This document shows positions 13,901-26,150 of a DNA stretch of 64,000 nt, piece after piece (positions within the stretch are counted from its first letter, which is position 1; every line of letters starts with the position of its first letter). A model generated the notes under the pieces. The model saw nothing but the letters and a program-made list of their open reading frames with translations. It made no database searches and had not been told where the DNA came from. The position numbers and the translations under genes are program-made. The DNA comes from Sclerurus mexicanus (lineage: Eukaryota; Chordata; Aves; Passeriformes; Furnariidae), in NCBI GenBank assembly GCA_013396755.1, contig VWZF01006001.1, positions 256,400 through 320,399 of the forward strand, written 5' to 3'.

Positions 13901-15970
13901 AAACGTTGTAAATTTGCTAAAATGATATTCAGTTTGTTGGTTTAAATTCAATATTAACATAAACGCCATCCCAGAGTAGAATTTTTTCCAAGAAGTCTGG
14001 TAAAAATCTACCTTGAGTGTGTAACCTTGGCTGTGTCCCTCCCTGAGGTGTGATAACAGCCTCCTGTTTCTGTTCTGCCCCGGGAGAGCTGCGTCTGAAA
14101 CATCTGCAAAAGCATTAAATAGCCTGTGCGTGCAGCTGCTTGCGCTGCCACTTCCACTAAATGCTTCTCCCCTTTTCCTGGGGTGTTTGCTATGGTAGAT
14201 TTGCATGCAAGGCTTCAATCGGAGTCTGGGCCTTCAGCCAAAGCAAAAGGCAGAGATGCATCAAAGGACTTGCTCAGAGCATCACCAAACACCACGTTTA
14301 AATAGAACAGAGAAAAGTATTACTTCTGAAACACTAGGCTGGGTATGGAAAATATTGTATACAGGGGAGGTTTGGAAATCCTGGGGAAAAGTAATTGTAT
14401 TGGACAAATATGTGTGGTTGCCAAGCTTGAAAAAGGGCATCTCGGGAGCAATATGCTTCAGAAAGGCCTTCAGCCACTACAACCAGATTAATAGGAAAGA
14501 TGATCATTGGAAAAGGAAGGGGAATTTATATTGTGAATAATCCAAAACCCAGGGCATTGACAAAGCTTGAGAAGTGCAAGCAAGAGATGATTTTGTAGAG
14601 CTTGTCTGAGAACCAATTTGAACTTGGAGCGGCGAGTTCCCAAAGGAGTTCACGTAACATAAATTAAAAGGAAAATTCAATAGGCAAGTGGTCTGTTGGT
14701 CTGTATGCTCAGTGCTTCGGTTGTTCAGGTGCATCCTCTGCTGCTGAACCAGGATGGTGCTGGCAGTGTGTAGGGGTGTGCTGTGAGAGGGGCAGGGTGT
14801 TCCTGCCTGAGCCCGGGAGAGGCTCTGGAGCACTGGTGCAGCCTGCGGAGGGTGCAGCTGTATCACCATAAAAACCAGCAACGGGGTGTTGTACACTTCC
14901 TAGAAATAATCCCAGCAATTTAATCTGGAAGCAAAAGTTGACATAACCTCTCCAGGAGAACCAAGAAGGGGAATCTGAAACACTTTAAAAATAGAAACAG
15001 AAATACAGTTTTTCTTGAGAATTTTCTGTTGTGACTTTCTCACTGATTCAATGACACAATGCTGTATTAATTCCCTAAATATTGAAGAGTCCTTTTGGTG
15101 GGGAGGGAGGATGTAATCTAATATATCTGCATAACTTGTCTGTCATTCCTATATAAATCTCCAGGACCCTGTTGAAGAAGCCTGGCTGGTTGTAGGGTAC
15201 TATTATTCTGGATAGATGAAGGAGGTGCTAAGTTTCAGAGGCTCTGGTGTAAGCCAGTGCTTGAGCTACACACTGGCTTGTTTTGTTCGGCATTGATAAG
15301 TTGGTGTCAGGCAGCCAGCTGGGATCTGTCAGACTTCTTAGCTCTGAGAGATTACTGAGCAGTGTGCAAACCTGGAACAATTACGTGTCTCAATGCTGAA
15401 CAAGAGACAAATCTCACTGATGCACCACTGCTTACATAATTGGAGTTTTAGCAAGCTCAGGATCTGCCCCTTCAAGAATAGGTGTGAATTAGATCCTCAA
15501 AAATGTTAGAAAATGCATGTGCCCACCGGTGAGATTGTGTGCTCTTGATTACTGTGTGTACTGAGCTGTGCTGTCACTCTCCTGATCTGTATGCTCCGGG
15601 GTGTGAAACTCTGCACCACATCCAACTGTTGACTGCAAACAAATTGTCAGGCAAATGTGTATCAAAAGCAAATACCAAAGGCTGTGAACATCAGTCTTGA
15701 TTTTTAGCTTGCCTAAATATTTGTGAAACACTTTTTCTAATTATCTCCTCGGTGCTGGTAGAAATAAAAAAGGCTCCTGAAGATACTTAGCAGGTAGTCA
15801 GATATCTAGAGAGTCTGCTTATCCTTTCCTTTTGTTCATCCACGTGTTCATAAAAATGACTCTTCTCTGTCCATTTTTTTTCCAGATGTTTCCACTTCAT
15901 ATCTAAATTTTAATATTTATTTTCTATTTTCTGGAGCTTACGGAGCCCCTTATACCTTAACACACTGGCA
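10966..15970. other. AT-rich non-genic DNA
   Basis: No gene or repeat family recognised. About 14690-14890 is locally GC-rich, again open in several frames at once. Frames of about 110 to 130 codons at 13886-14218 (minus), 14205-14540 (plus) and 14504-14896 (minus) show no domain or coding-like pattern that I can identify. Confidence 0.6.
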
Positions 15971-15990
15971 CACTTTGATATATCAAGGTG
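15971..15990. repeat. 20-bp near-palindrome holding two facing TCF/LEF-like sites
   Basis: The left half holds CTTTGAT, which matches the TCF/LEF consensus on the minus strand. The right half holds ATCAAGG, one base away from the same motif on the plus strand. Nine of ten base pairs of the palindrome match, and the core TTGATATATCAA is perfect. Binding is inferred from motif resemblance only. Confidence 0.5.
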
Positions 15991-18042
15991 AACCATTTTT
16001 CTGCAGTACTAAAGCATGTATTAATCAGTATGTATTGCCATCACAGAGGGTTTACATTATGTAGCATTACAGTACAGAGAAATAATCTTCCCAAAGACAC
16101 AGACTCGGTCTCGTATAGGGTGCTGTCTTTCATAGTGCACTGTCAACGGTGAACCCCACAACAAGCAGCTTTGACCTGCTAATGGACAATTTCAGACAGT
16201 CTGAGATTAAACTGGAGTGAAACTACACTTTATGCCGTTAATATTTATTCATAGCGTTTCCTGGGAGGCAGTTTTAAACATGATAATACACAAATATTTG
16301 TGTTCAATTGCTTTTCGACACGTTCTGTGAATGACAGCCTGTGCTCCAGGCACAGAGCACGTGGCTTTGGTACAGTCCTTAGGGCTGCAGATTCAGGTTT
16401 GATACTCCACATTACAGACCTGCTTTTTGCTCTTTGGTCAGATGGAGGCTGTTGCCTTAAAGCACTGTGTTTGTTTGGAGAAACGAGCCAGGCTCCTTGT
16501 TCAGCTCCAGACTTCCTGGGAAAACACAGGAAAATACATTCCACATAGAGAACAGACTCAGGCATCTTATAATATGATGGTCACTGATGCAATTCTCCAA
16601 AGTATCGCTATAAAGGACTGCCCCAATTTTTTGTTTTAAATTTCTTTATTTTTGGACCTGCATTCCCACCTGTGAAACAGGCCAGGTGACTGTCATGCCT
16701 TACAGGAGTGTAACAAGGGAAAATAGTGTCAGGGCTCTCCACAGAAGAATTGCAATTTTTCCATGTGAAATGTATTCCTGGGAAAATATTTCTGATGTCA
16801 CTGTCACAGTGAGGAGCGTTTTGGTATGCAAGGTTAGAAGATTTCTTTTTGTGAGTATGTAGATTACAAAGCCTTTTGTAATTGTAGTCGAGCAAGTTAT
16901 TACAGAAATTCTAGATTAAGAAGGAAATATTAAACCTTAAATGACTTGTGAGAACAGCTCTTTCCCAGGAGATCACAGCAGTGCTGCACAGCGCAAGGGG
17001 CCCGTTCAGTTCCTGGTGAACGTGAGCATTCCTCTCCACAGCAGTTTGCTGAGTGCTGTTCCCCTTTGTTTGTGAAATCCTACTGCAAGACACTGGTTTT
17101 TCAGATTTAATTGTACAGCTAAGCAACCTGCTCTGATTAAATAATTATTTTTCCTGAGGGTATTTCTCTTTGGTACTTGAAGAAGGATTTAAATGTCTCT
17201 AACCTGCTGGTAATGCACATGTGGTCTCATCATGCTTAAAAACCCATGTTAACAAATCTGTGTTGGCTGGAGGTGAGGCTTTTTCAGTTGGCTGTCAAGC
17301 GTTTTGGGATGTCTTTCGTGACTCACTTGTGGGTTTGTAACTCAGATTATACAGTATCTCAAATGTGTGCTGTGAATTTTAATTCTGTTCTGTGTTGTCT
17401 GTTATGGGCGTGGAATGAGGAGCAGAGCAAGGAAATAGCAGTAAGATACACTGTTGTATGAAATTTGCTGTAAAGTGGCTACAAGTTTTGCGAGATAAAT
17501 ATTTGAATGTGTTTTGAAAGCTGTAGAGATTTATATTTTTCTTTTCATATTTATATTTCACGGATTTGTTGTGTTCTTACATGGATCTGTACCCGTTCAC
17601 ACATACTCATCAGTTGTCATTATCTTGAGGCTTCAGTGATATGTTTGCTACAATTAATTTCTGTTTTCTTGCTAAACTTTACAGGCCTTTGAATTATAGC
17701 TGCAGTATTTGTTAGTTTAGCCCGGAACTCTTCCTCCTTGGATTTTAACAGGATGAGTGACCCTTTCAGCTGGTTTGCTACAACCGTGTTCACCCAGACT
17801 GTAAAGGACTGCAGGGTTCCAGTAGTACAGGTCCTTGCAAATGAGAATGTTTTCATGTGAACACAATACTCTGGGTGATTCCCTGGAATGTTGCTCCAAT
17901 ACACATAAAGAACAGGGAATGGCTGAGAGCCGCTGTTGCCATGTACACATGTATACAATGTGTTGGGGGCCTGGGCAGTGCTGCTGAAAGCAGAGAAAAG
18001 ATGTGCAGTGCTGGTGGAGGGGCTCTGTTTGCACAACACAGG
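15991..18042. other. AT-rich non-genic DNA
   Basis: No gene recognised. Overlapping minus-strand frames at about 17620-18047 reach 139 codons but are open in all three minus frames over the same bases, so they are not evidence of coding. Confidence 0.6.
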
Positions 18043-18105
18043 GTCATAGGATAATCTGGGCTGGAAGGAACCTCAAAAGATCGTTCAGTCCAACCTCCCT
18101 GCAGA
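18043..18105 (-). mobile_element. CR1 LINE 3'-end remnant, antisense
   Basis: 'gtcataggataatctgggc' followed by 'tggaaggaacctcaaaagat' and 'cagtccaacctccctgc' is the reverse complement of the CR1 3' terminus ('...ccttccaacccaaaccattctatgatt...'). Only the last 60 or so bases of the element are recognisable, so this is a severely 5'-truncated copy. Confidence 0.75.
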
Positions 18106-20648
18106 TCTGTACCTTGAACAAACCAAGCTCAGAAAAGAGACCCATAATATTCCACAAAAATCATTTATTAATCATATTTGACATTTGTCTAGCACAAAAT
18201 TACCTTGTATTCCGTGCATTAGAAATGATGGTATGGTACATATTCTCTCCCTGAATATGTGTTATATGCACAGTCTTTTCTGGCTAGTCCTGAATGAATA
18301 ATTGTTACAGATATTGTCTCAAATATCTGACTAATTCTCAGTACCTTTTCATTTTCCTAATCTTAATTAAATCAGTGACTGAAGAGGATGCATGATGAGA
18401 ATGAAAAAAAAAATCAGCTTGTATAAATCAAAAGCAGTGATATGAAATCAAACTGATCAGGATAAAAGTGTGTTTTGTATATAGGCTATTAAGGACTGTT
18501 TCTTTCCCCGCTCGCCTTTTTGTTTATTAGCTTGAAGGGACAGAATCGCTGTTCAGCTCCTGAAGCAAACACAGGGAGGGATTCTACAGCTCATACAGAG
18601 GCCTCTTGTGCAGCAAGAGCTGCGCTGCATCTGGTTTTCTGGGAAATGCGCTGTGCTTCCGAAAAGCTCCGTTGTTTTCCCTTCCTTCCATCCTAGTTGA
18701 ACGCTCTGCTTCCCTCAGCTTCCAACACCCAAAGCCTCCTTTCTTGCTAAGGTTCTGTGTAGCTGTGGCCCATGACCCCCCAGAGGTTGCAACTCCCCAG
18801 TGATGGCCAGAGCAAAGGCAGCTGTAGAGGCTGGGGGTGGCAAATAGCTGGCGATGAGGGAAGAGCAAGCCCCCGGGATGGGCTCTGCTGCCAGGCTTTC
18901 TGCACAGCAGCCCTGCCAAAGGGGTGCTGCCACGAGCAGAAACAAGGCACTTGACACAGCATCTAATTGGCAAAGTTATGTTTATTTATGGCAGTAGCTC
19001 TGCAGTTGTTACAGTGCTCTATTGTTTGTAGGAAATCACACAAATTGCTGCTTCTGGTGGATTAGACTCATGTAAGCCCGGCTTGAATTAGGGCGTGTGT
19101 CTTTAGATAAAGTGACGCAACTGTTGTGCATGCTCAGAGCTGTCTGCTGGTTAAATCAGGCACTGCTTCGTTAGTCTGGCTTGAAACCAATGCAAGAAAG
19201 AGTTTTACCCAGTTCTGGAGTTTTGCGAATTTTTTTGGAAATTAGGATAGGAAGTGGTTTATTGTAAATCAATTTGACCATATACTGTTGTAGTAAATAA
19301 CAAGCAAAGTTCACTTGATGCACATTCAAGTATTGGAACAACAAACTAATAAAATGAGATAGGATGTTTTAGTATTTTTATATATATTTATATATAAATG
19401 CTCATATTCAGTCAAAATATTGACTTAACCTATTTTTCTGTCCAGACCTTTTAAAATAGAATAGAACTTGGGGCCATTTGAGTACTAAGAAGCTGATTTC
19501 ATTTCAGCTGTTGAGGTTTTGGGTTAAAAAAAGGGTTCAGATCTGTTGATTTTTGGTTTGCTGATGGTTCAAAGCTTGTTTGGCAGATTTGGTGTGGGCA
19601 GCTTTTGGCATAACTGAATAGATAACACATCGTGGATTGCCCTTTGAAATTAGATAAACAACACACCTTCCAGTAGCATCCGGTGCTGTGAAAAGACTGT
19701 TTTTCTTAGGACTCTGAGTGAAGGTAAATTTTCTCTTGAAGAGCTTCAGATGGGCTGTTTGGTACTTGGCAAATGTTTTGATCAATATTAAAATTCTAGG
19801 TGCCGGTTTCGTGCATCTGGGGGAAGACTAATCCTGTTTTAGTTAAACTGCTATGGCTATGTTAACTCCCTCCCCTTGCAGGTCCCCTCTGTGCAGCCCT
19901 ATAAGATAGGGAAGCAACAGCTGCAATCTCTGTCATTGAGGAAATGTATTACAAATGAAAGGAATTAATGTCTGCAGCGTTTTGTCCTTGTGCTATTTTG
20001 GTGCAGAACATCATACATTTAGTAAATATGCAAAGATATGAGCACTGCAAAGTCACTGTTTGAGACGTCTGAATTTTTGTTTATCTGGGTTCAAAGTCAA
20101 GCATTGCCTGCGAGTATGTCTTTGTGAATAAAGCAGGGATTCTCAGTCCCAGCCCAGGAAGCATTATCAGAGCAGGGCTTGGCTCAGGATCAGGAACAAG
20201 AAGCAAACAGGCTCCTTGCCCCCAGCCTCTCCCAGTCCTAGGGAGCAGGCAAGTGTGGCTTCTGATAAATGTCTTTACATGTGAAATGCATAATATTTCA
20301 TACCAATTCCAGATCCAAAAGTAGTCCAGGGAGAAAGATCTTAGAGTAATTTAGTTTCCAAGGGAAAATTTAATTTTAAACAGGCTGTAATAAGAAATAA
20401 AATGACCATCAGATATATATAATTTTATAATCAGTGTCAGCTTTGCTACTGCAGATTAACTGCTATTACCTACCTGCGGAACTTCAAGGTTGGAAAGGCT
20501 TATTGTTACTCAGCTGACTTCCAAAAAGCTATGTTCTAGTAAGAATATACAGTATGCTTTTACACTGTGCACGCTCTGTTTTCAGTGCTGCTCCATAACT
20601 ATGTCTCTCTTCGTGCCTGAAGGCACAATGGCCTTCATGACATGCTTT
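18106..20648. other. Non-genic DNA
   Basis: No gene recognised. About 18560-18960 is GC-richer and open in several frames on both strands. A short TATA-rich stretch lies at about 19377-19398. The rest is AT-rich and featureless by eye. Confidence 0.6.
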
Positions 20649-20700
20649 AGCTTGGTCAGGCAGCTGGGCTGGATGGCCACTGCAGGTCCCTTCCACGGAG
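20649..20700 (+). mobile_element. Possible CR1 LINE remnant, sense
   Basis: 'gcttggtcaggcagctgggc' followed by 'tggatggccactgcaggtcc' and 'cttcca' resembles the CR1 region just before the 3' end. The terminal part of the element is missing or replaced, so this call rests on about 50 bp. Confidence 0.45.
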
Positions 20701-22985
20701 CCAGTCCAGCCTGGTCTGTCCTCAGTGCCTGTCGGAGTGTTCCATTTCCTGACTGCTCCTCAGTTTGGGGTAGTGACTTAAGAAAAATGTCGTATGAACT
20801 TGCTAGGAGAAGTTTAAGGCAGGCTTTTCGGGAAGGTAAATTTTGAGGTGGTTTTCTTCTCTAAGCCGCTTTAGATACTGGGGAAATCTGGTGATTCAGT
20901 ATCCAGAGTGGAAGTGGTGTAAGGTGTTGGGATGCCACGTGTTTCTCTTGGCCTGCTCGGCAACTGCCCTGCAGAAGGGTTACTTGCAATAGTGAGGAAA
21001 TGATTTATTCCATGGGCTCAGGCACTTTCCATCTTTCGGGACTGTTTTAGCTACTCTTCTCACTAGTGAAGAGTCTATAAAGGGACTCAAGAGAAGTTTT
21101 TTTTCTGTTCAAATCATTTCAGCATGAAACTATCAAAGAGCCGCAGCCAAGCACTAACCAAAGATGAATTTCGAACCAAGTGGCTTTATATTTGATAGTG
21201 TTTCTTTTGAACAGTTTTCTGATGGATTTATTTTTAACCTTATGTTTCATCTGGTTTGTGACATAGGCTGTATAAATAATGAAAGACACACAAAAATGTT
21301 TTTTAAACTGTGAACAAGATAAGTTCAAACACTGTTTCTACTGTGGCAATATTTATGCTTAAGTGATTTTTTTTTGTTTTCCCCTCTCCCCCTTCTCAAA
21401 ACTTTTGAATTATTCTGGCTTGTAAAATTTTTCCTTAACACTGTTTACAAAGGATAAGTTTTGTTGCAATCAAGATGGGTTATCTTGGGACTGAGAGCTG
21501 GTCCCAAGAGAAAGATTTTTCAGAAGACAACACACAAACAAAGGCAATGACTCAACAAAGCTTGAATATAATCCTGCAGTGGGCAGAGAAGTGTATTTTT
21601 TCACTTGAGCTATTTTTATAAAAAATAACTTTCTACCTTTGTTGTTGAAAAACATCAGCTGCTGGATGTATCATTCTGTGTTGCAAGGCTTTTATTGATT
21701 TTTCTGGACTTGTGGTATTGTAGGTTTTATATTCCACACTTTCCCTCACCTCAGCTACTGAGCGTATGTACTTGGCTTCAGCACAACTGTGGTTTTCTTT
21801 GTTATGATCCAGTGACAACAGAAATGTGAAAATTTGCTACAGGTTGCTTGTATTTCTTATTCTGCTGAAAAACTTGATATATTTGAGAACTGGAAAAGCT
21901 TTTCTTGGACTGGGAGGTATTTTAACCATATGCAAGGTTGCTGAAGTTGTACATACTTTGTATTTCATGGAAGTTAATGTGGCTGTTGGAGAAATTTCAT
22001 GTTATGAACAGAAACTGTGGAAAGTGCTGTTAAAGAATTATGGAATTGAGGGCAACACAGTGTTTTGGGGTTTTTTTGCCATTGAAAGTCACTTTCTGGT
22101 TTAATTTACACTAGTTTTAAATGGAAGGAAAGTGTTTTTCCAGGATTATTTTCATTAAGAGATTACTCACTTTATAGACTCTAAGGGAAAGAGGAGTAGC
22201 TTAGGAAATACTGAAGGGAAGAGACCTGTTTGCTTCTTTTGTGGACTGCTTTTATATCTGCGGCACAATTTGTGTTTTAAACCAAAAGCACCAGAAGCTC
22301 TGCAAGGCCAGGTCCAGCCAGCAGAATGCAAAGTGTGATGCAGGACAGTCCTACCTGAATACTTGTCCTGCATTTCCCACACAAATGCCTGTGCAGCCAC
22401 AGCTCCTGATACCAAATTCAATGTGGTGATCAGTCTGGACAGTGTTTTGAGGGAATTTGGGACCAACAGTTGTTTCTTTAGTAACTTTTCAAACTATTTC
22501 ATAATAAAATTTATGTTATGCTGTGCCCTGAGGTTTCTGGAGCTGAAGTTCCAGAAGTCCTAAGTAAGAAACTGAGAGAGAGGGTCACTGTGGCCACAGG
22601 ATTTGGTACTGGAGAGGTCTGAACTGGGCACACTCCTCGGCCAAAGAACCCGTGCTGTGTGTCCTGTTGATGTCTTTGAGCAGCTGAGGAATCTGACACT
22701 GTGCTTCGACAGTTCCAACCTTCGGCCTCCTTACAGCATATAGAATGTCCTTTAAGGGATAAACTTTAAAAAAATTGATTTGGTTTCAGCTTGGACTGAA
22801 GGTAAATTTCAGACAGAATTCTGCCTAGTTTCATCTCCAGACAAGTGATTGCACTCCATTACTGTCTGGAATGATTAACATGCATAGATACTTCAGCTAA
22901 AAAATAAAAAGCCCAAATCCTTTAATATTGTAAGAACAGGTTTCCATTCAGTAGAAAAAAGCCCACATTCATCTATTTTGTGTGG
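20701..22985. other. AT-rich non-genic DNA
   Basis: No gene recognised. The frame at 21826-22104 (92 codons from a GTG) encodes a mostly hydrophobic first third but has no known domain and no upstream support. It is most likely random. Confidence 0.6.
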
Positions 22986-23489
22986 TGTGCTGGTTTTGTC
23001 TGGGATGGAGTTGATTTTCTTCATAGAGACTGATATTGGGCCGTGGTTTGGCTTTGTGCTGAAAAGCGTTAATTCAGGTTGGGGATGACACTGGTTGGGA
23101 GAAGACACAGCCAGGACAGCTGAAAGCACCTGACCCAAGGGATATTCCAGACCATATGGCATTGTTATCAACATGGAAAGCTGGAGGGAAGAAGCAGGAA
23201 GGGGAGGACTTTTGGAGTGATGGTTTTTTGTCTTCCCAAGTAACCATTCCTCAGGATGGAGCCGTGCTTTCCTGGGGATGGCTGAGCACCTGCCTGCCCG
23301 TGGAACGTGGTGAATGAATCCCTCGGTTTGCTTTGCTGCGTGCACAGCTTTTCCTTTACCTGTTAAACTGTTTATCTCCACCCAGGAGTTCTCCCTTTTA
23401 CTCTCCTGATCCTCTCCCCCATCCCAGGGCAGGGACAGTGAGAGAGTGCTGGGTGGTGCTGAGCTGCCAGCTGGGGTTAAACTACAGCA
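22986..23489 (+). mobile_element. Solo LTR of an avian endogenous retrovirus (ERV-L-like)
   Basis: The 504-bp element starts TGTGCTGG and ends CAGCA, the TG...CA ends of an LTR. It is flanked by TGTGG on the left and TATGG on the right, a 5-bp target-site duplication with one later change. The sequence matches, from memory, a widespread avian LTR. It has a degraded TATA-box position near 23171-23180 and an ATTAAA-like polyadenylation position near 23362-23370, which together set plus orientation. Against the family as I recall it, about 100 bp seem missing near 23065-23095. No retroviral coding sequence lies beside it, so the internal part was lost by LTR-LTR recombination. It is a non-coding relic. 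Confidence 0.85.
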
Positions 23490-23550
23490 TATGGTGTGCA
23501 AGCACGAGTAACCAATGTGGAAAATTACAGCTTATTTCACAACCAGTTGA

Positions 23551-23736
23551 ACTTCTAGTGATGAGAAGTATACTAAGGCTCTGCAGATGACTGACTTAAT
23601 GAGGAAAGCAGAGCTGATTGATCTCTGCGAGCAGATAACTCATGCAGATGAGGCCATCACTCAGCTCAGCCAACTGCTGAACAGAATCCATCACTCAGAT
23701 CTCTGGGAAAACTGTCACTTTTCAGGGATGAAATGA
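23551..23736 (+). pseudogene. Short coding-like frame of unknown origin
   Basis: An open frame of 61 codons runs from just after a stop at 23548 to a TGA at 23734. A methionine at 23587 would give 49 residues. The peptide is rich in charged and leucine residues with helix-like spacing (it includes MTDLMRKAELIDLCEQITHA and, further on, ITQLSQLLNRI), unlike the other frames here. It resembles a piece of a coiled-coil protein. I cannot name a family. There is no good splice donor after it and only weak acceptors before it (23568, 23586), so it could be a retrocopy fragment, a decayed exon or chance. It starts 62 bp after the solo LTR, but the target-site duplication around the LTR argues against retroviral internal sequence. 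Confidence 0.3.
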
Positions 23737-24660
23737 TAACTTGTGTTACACATGAAAACTGAACTTGGTCTCAAATATTGCAATAAGCACAGATAGCAGC
23801 AAGATGGTAACAGTTACAGGCATATACTTTGATGACAAGCTTTTCTTGTGGCATTTCATCAACAGAGCCAGTATCTTGTCTTGTAGCCAGTATTTTTTTT
23901 TTAATTCCTGTTTTTTCCAGGACTAGATTGTGTTGTTGGTCATTTAAACAAAGACATAAGTGGCTGGGTAGGTGTACCAGACAGTAACTGCAGAGAATCA
24001 CGCTGCAGGTGTAGGAACAGCTATCCAGAGTACTGTTTCCAGCTAGGAAGGGCTGGATCCAAGAATTAGTGAACTGGTGAAATTGGATTTGATAGACCTG
24101 GGAAAATGCAAAGCTGTTTGGAGTATTGTCAGAGCCTGATTGCTTGGACAGGTTCTGAAACACTTCAAATTTCCAATAAAGAATGGGGGGGAGAAAGGGG
24201 AAATTTTAAAAATAGGCATATATTTCTAGTCTTGCCAGTAACATTTCAACCTTTATATGCTCCCAGTGTGGGTGGGTGGCAGCAGCGAGGAGGAAGAGCC
24301 ACTTGGGTTCTTCTTCTGCTCTGGAAATCTTTCAGGGGTTCTGTCAGGGCAAAAGGAGCTCTGAGACGGCAGGGGATAATGCATGGCTCTGCCTCCTGCA
24401 GGACGACTTCCAAAGGGAGAAAACACAATTCCAAAATGAAATGTTTTAATTAAAATAAGTTTTGCCAAGAATTTAGCTATCTCTCTGATCTTTTCTGCAG
24501 GTGAATAACAGGTTTAAAAAAAAAAAAGGTTTAAAAAAAGCCATCAAAAACTCCAAAACACCTGGATCTGAGGCATTATCTCCCCTAGGCAGAGACTGCC
24601 AAAGGCTTTTGCTGATTTCTTAGTCCTTGTGAGGTAGCGAACAGAAGTGCATCAGCAGAA
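23737..24660. other. Non-genic DNA
   Basis: No gene recognised. At about 24511-24537, AGGTTT followed by a run of A is repeated twice in tandem. A short GC-richer patch lies at 24260-24420. Confidence 0.6.
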
Positions 24661-25360
24661 ATAAATGTGGAAGAATCTGAGGCAGGAAGACTTTGAATGC
24701 ATAACACCATATTGGGCTATAAATTAGTGTGGGGTGCTATTTGAAGAGGAGTATTCAGATAGGGGAATTTATTATAGTATATTAATTTCTGAATTTGTGC
24801 TAATTAATATATTACAACCAAATTACTTTGGTGACATTTCGGGGACCAAATTAAATAAAATGCCTATGGTATGTTAATTTGAGCTCATAAAAGGCTAATT
24901 TGAATATGTAATTTGGATCAATTAGAAGTCTCTTCTGAACTTTAGTGATAATAGAAATGTAAAAAAAGCCGGGAAGCTGTTAGGATTAAGAGTGATACAT
25001 CTGGGAAAAGCGAATTACAGTGTCATTTTTGAAATGCAAATAAGGTTTAAAATTTAAAGATAATATGCATATATATAAACATGTGCAATATCTGAAAAAA
25101 CTCATAATTCATTTAAAAATAAATCTCTATAGATAGTGATTTTTTTCATGATTAATTTTCAGCTTCCCCTGTAAAATAGCTAATAATAGTTACAGTTTTA
25201 CTTCCAAAGAGAATGTAAGTTGACAACTCTCCCAGAAACTCAAGTGGCATTCATTAAAAAAAAAGTAAAAACTGCAGGCTAATTTTGGTTCTTTTGAATG
25301 GTCACAGTAAAGTTAAAATGGATTTAAGTTCAGGGTAAATGAGATTAAAACCTGCTCTTG
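24661..25360. other. AT-rich block dense in TAAT motifs; candidate conserved non-coding element
   Basis: Homeodomain-type core motifs recur closely here: TAAATTAG, GCTAATTAAT, GTTAATTTGAG, GGCTAATTTG and TCAATTAG. The block has no simple repeats, apart from short A runs, and no coding frame. This texture is common in deeply conserved developmental enhancers, but conservation cannot be judged from one sequence. Confidence 0.3.
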
Positions 25361-26150
25361 AAGTTTCAATAATAAATACAAGGCATGTAACAGAGTTCCT
25401 TAGGAACAGCAACATCCTCGAGCGACAAATGTATCAAAGACCAGCTTATGGATTTTGACTGCTCGTTTTGTCTATAGGACGGGGCTGAGCTTTGGGGGAG
25501 GCTTTTAAAACACCTGACTACGGGGGATTCTGTGTAGGTTCCTTCCTTGTAACAGGGCACAGTTCTTGCTGCCAGGTGGCCGTGGCTGCCCCAGACAGGG
25601 GGCAGGATTGACACATCCCTTCTCAGCGTGGGCTCACTGTGAGCAAACAGCACGCATGGGGCAAAAGCAGCTTTAAATCTCCTTGGGTTTAACAATCGCT
25701 TTCGGTGTCTGGTGGTTTCAGGGTCTCCAAAGCAGTTTATTGCAAACTAAGAGATATCTCTGCCTGGCAGCAGGAGCTGTGGTCAGAGCTCAGCCCAGCA
25801 CAGCCCTCCTGGCTTGTCCTGTGCCCTGCCTGGCTCCCTGCAGACACCTGCCTTGGCATGGCCAGGCACACCAGCTGCCAGGCTGCTTTCCAGGCCTGTC
25901 TTTGGGGCACGTGTGCCCTGCTGAGATGCTTTTCTGTCAATGATGTATCCTAACAATGTCTTGCCACGGTGCTTGTTGCCTATGCCCCTATTTAGGGCAA
26001 CAGCTGAATTTTCCTGCCAGCAGTCCAGAATATTGAGGTTCAGGAGCAGTTATCTGCTACGTATGTGACAAAGTCAGAGCTCTGGAATGTGTCTTTTCAA
26101 GGTTATTTAAAAAAAATAAAGGCCAGAGAATAGATTTTCTTACCCTTTTG
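25361..26150. other. Non-genic DNA with a GC-rich patch
   Basis: About 25740-25930 is GC-rich with multiple frames open on both strands and few CpG. No gene or repeat recognised. Confidence 0.55.

Noticed and set aside
22893..23501. The longest open frame in the window, 202 codons on the minus strand
   Set aside because: It runs antisense across the solo LTR and its flanks. LTR sequence explains it, and it contains no protein domain.
23490..23736. Possibility that the coding-like frame is retroviral internal sequence next to a 5' LTR
   Set aside because: The 5-bp duplication directly abuts both LTR ends, so the sequence after 23494 should be host flank, and no primer-binding-site-like sequence is evident.
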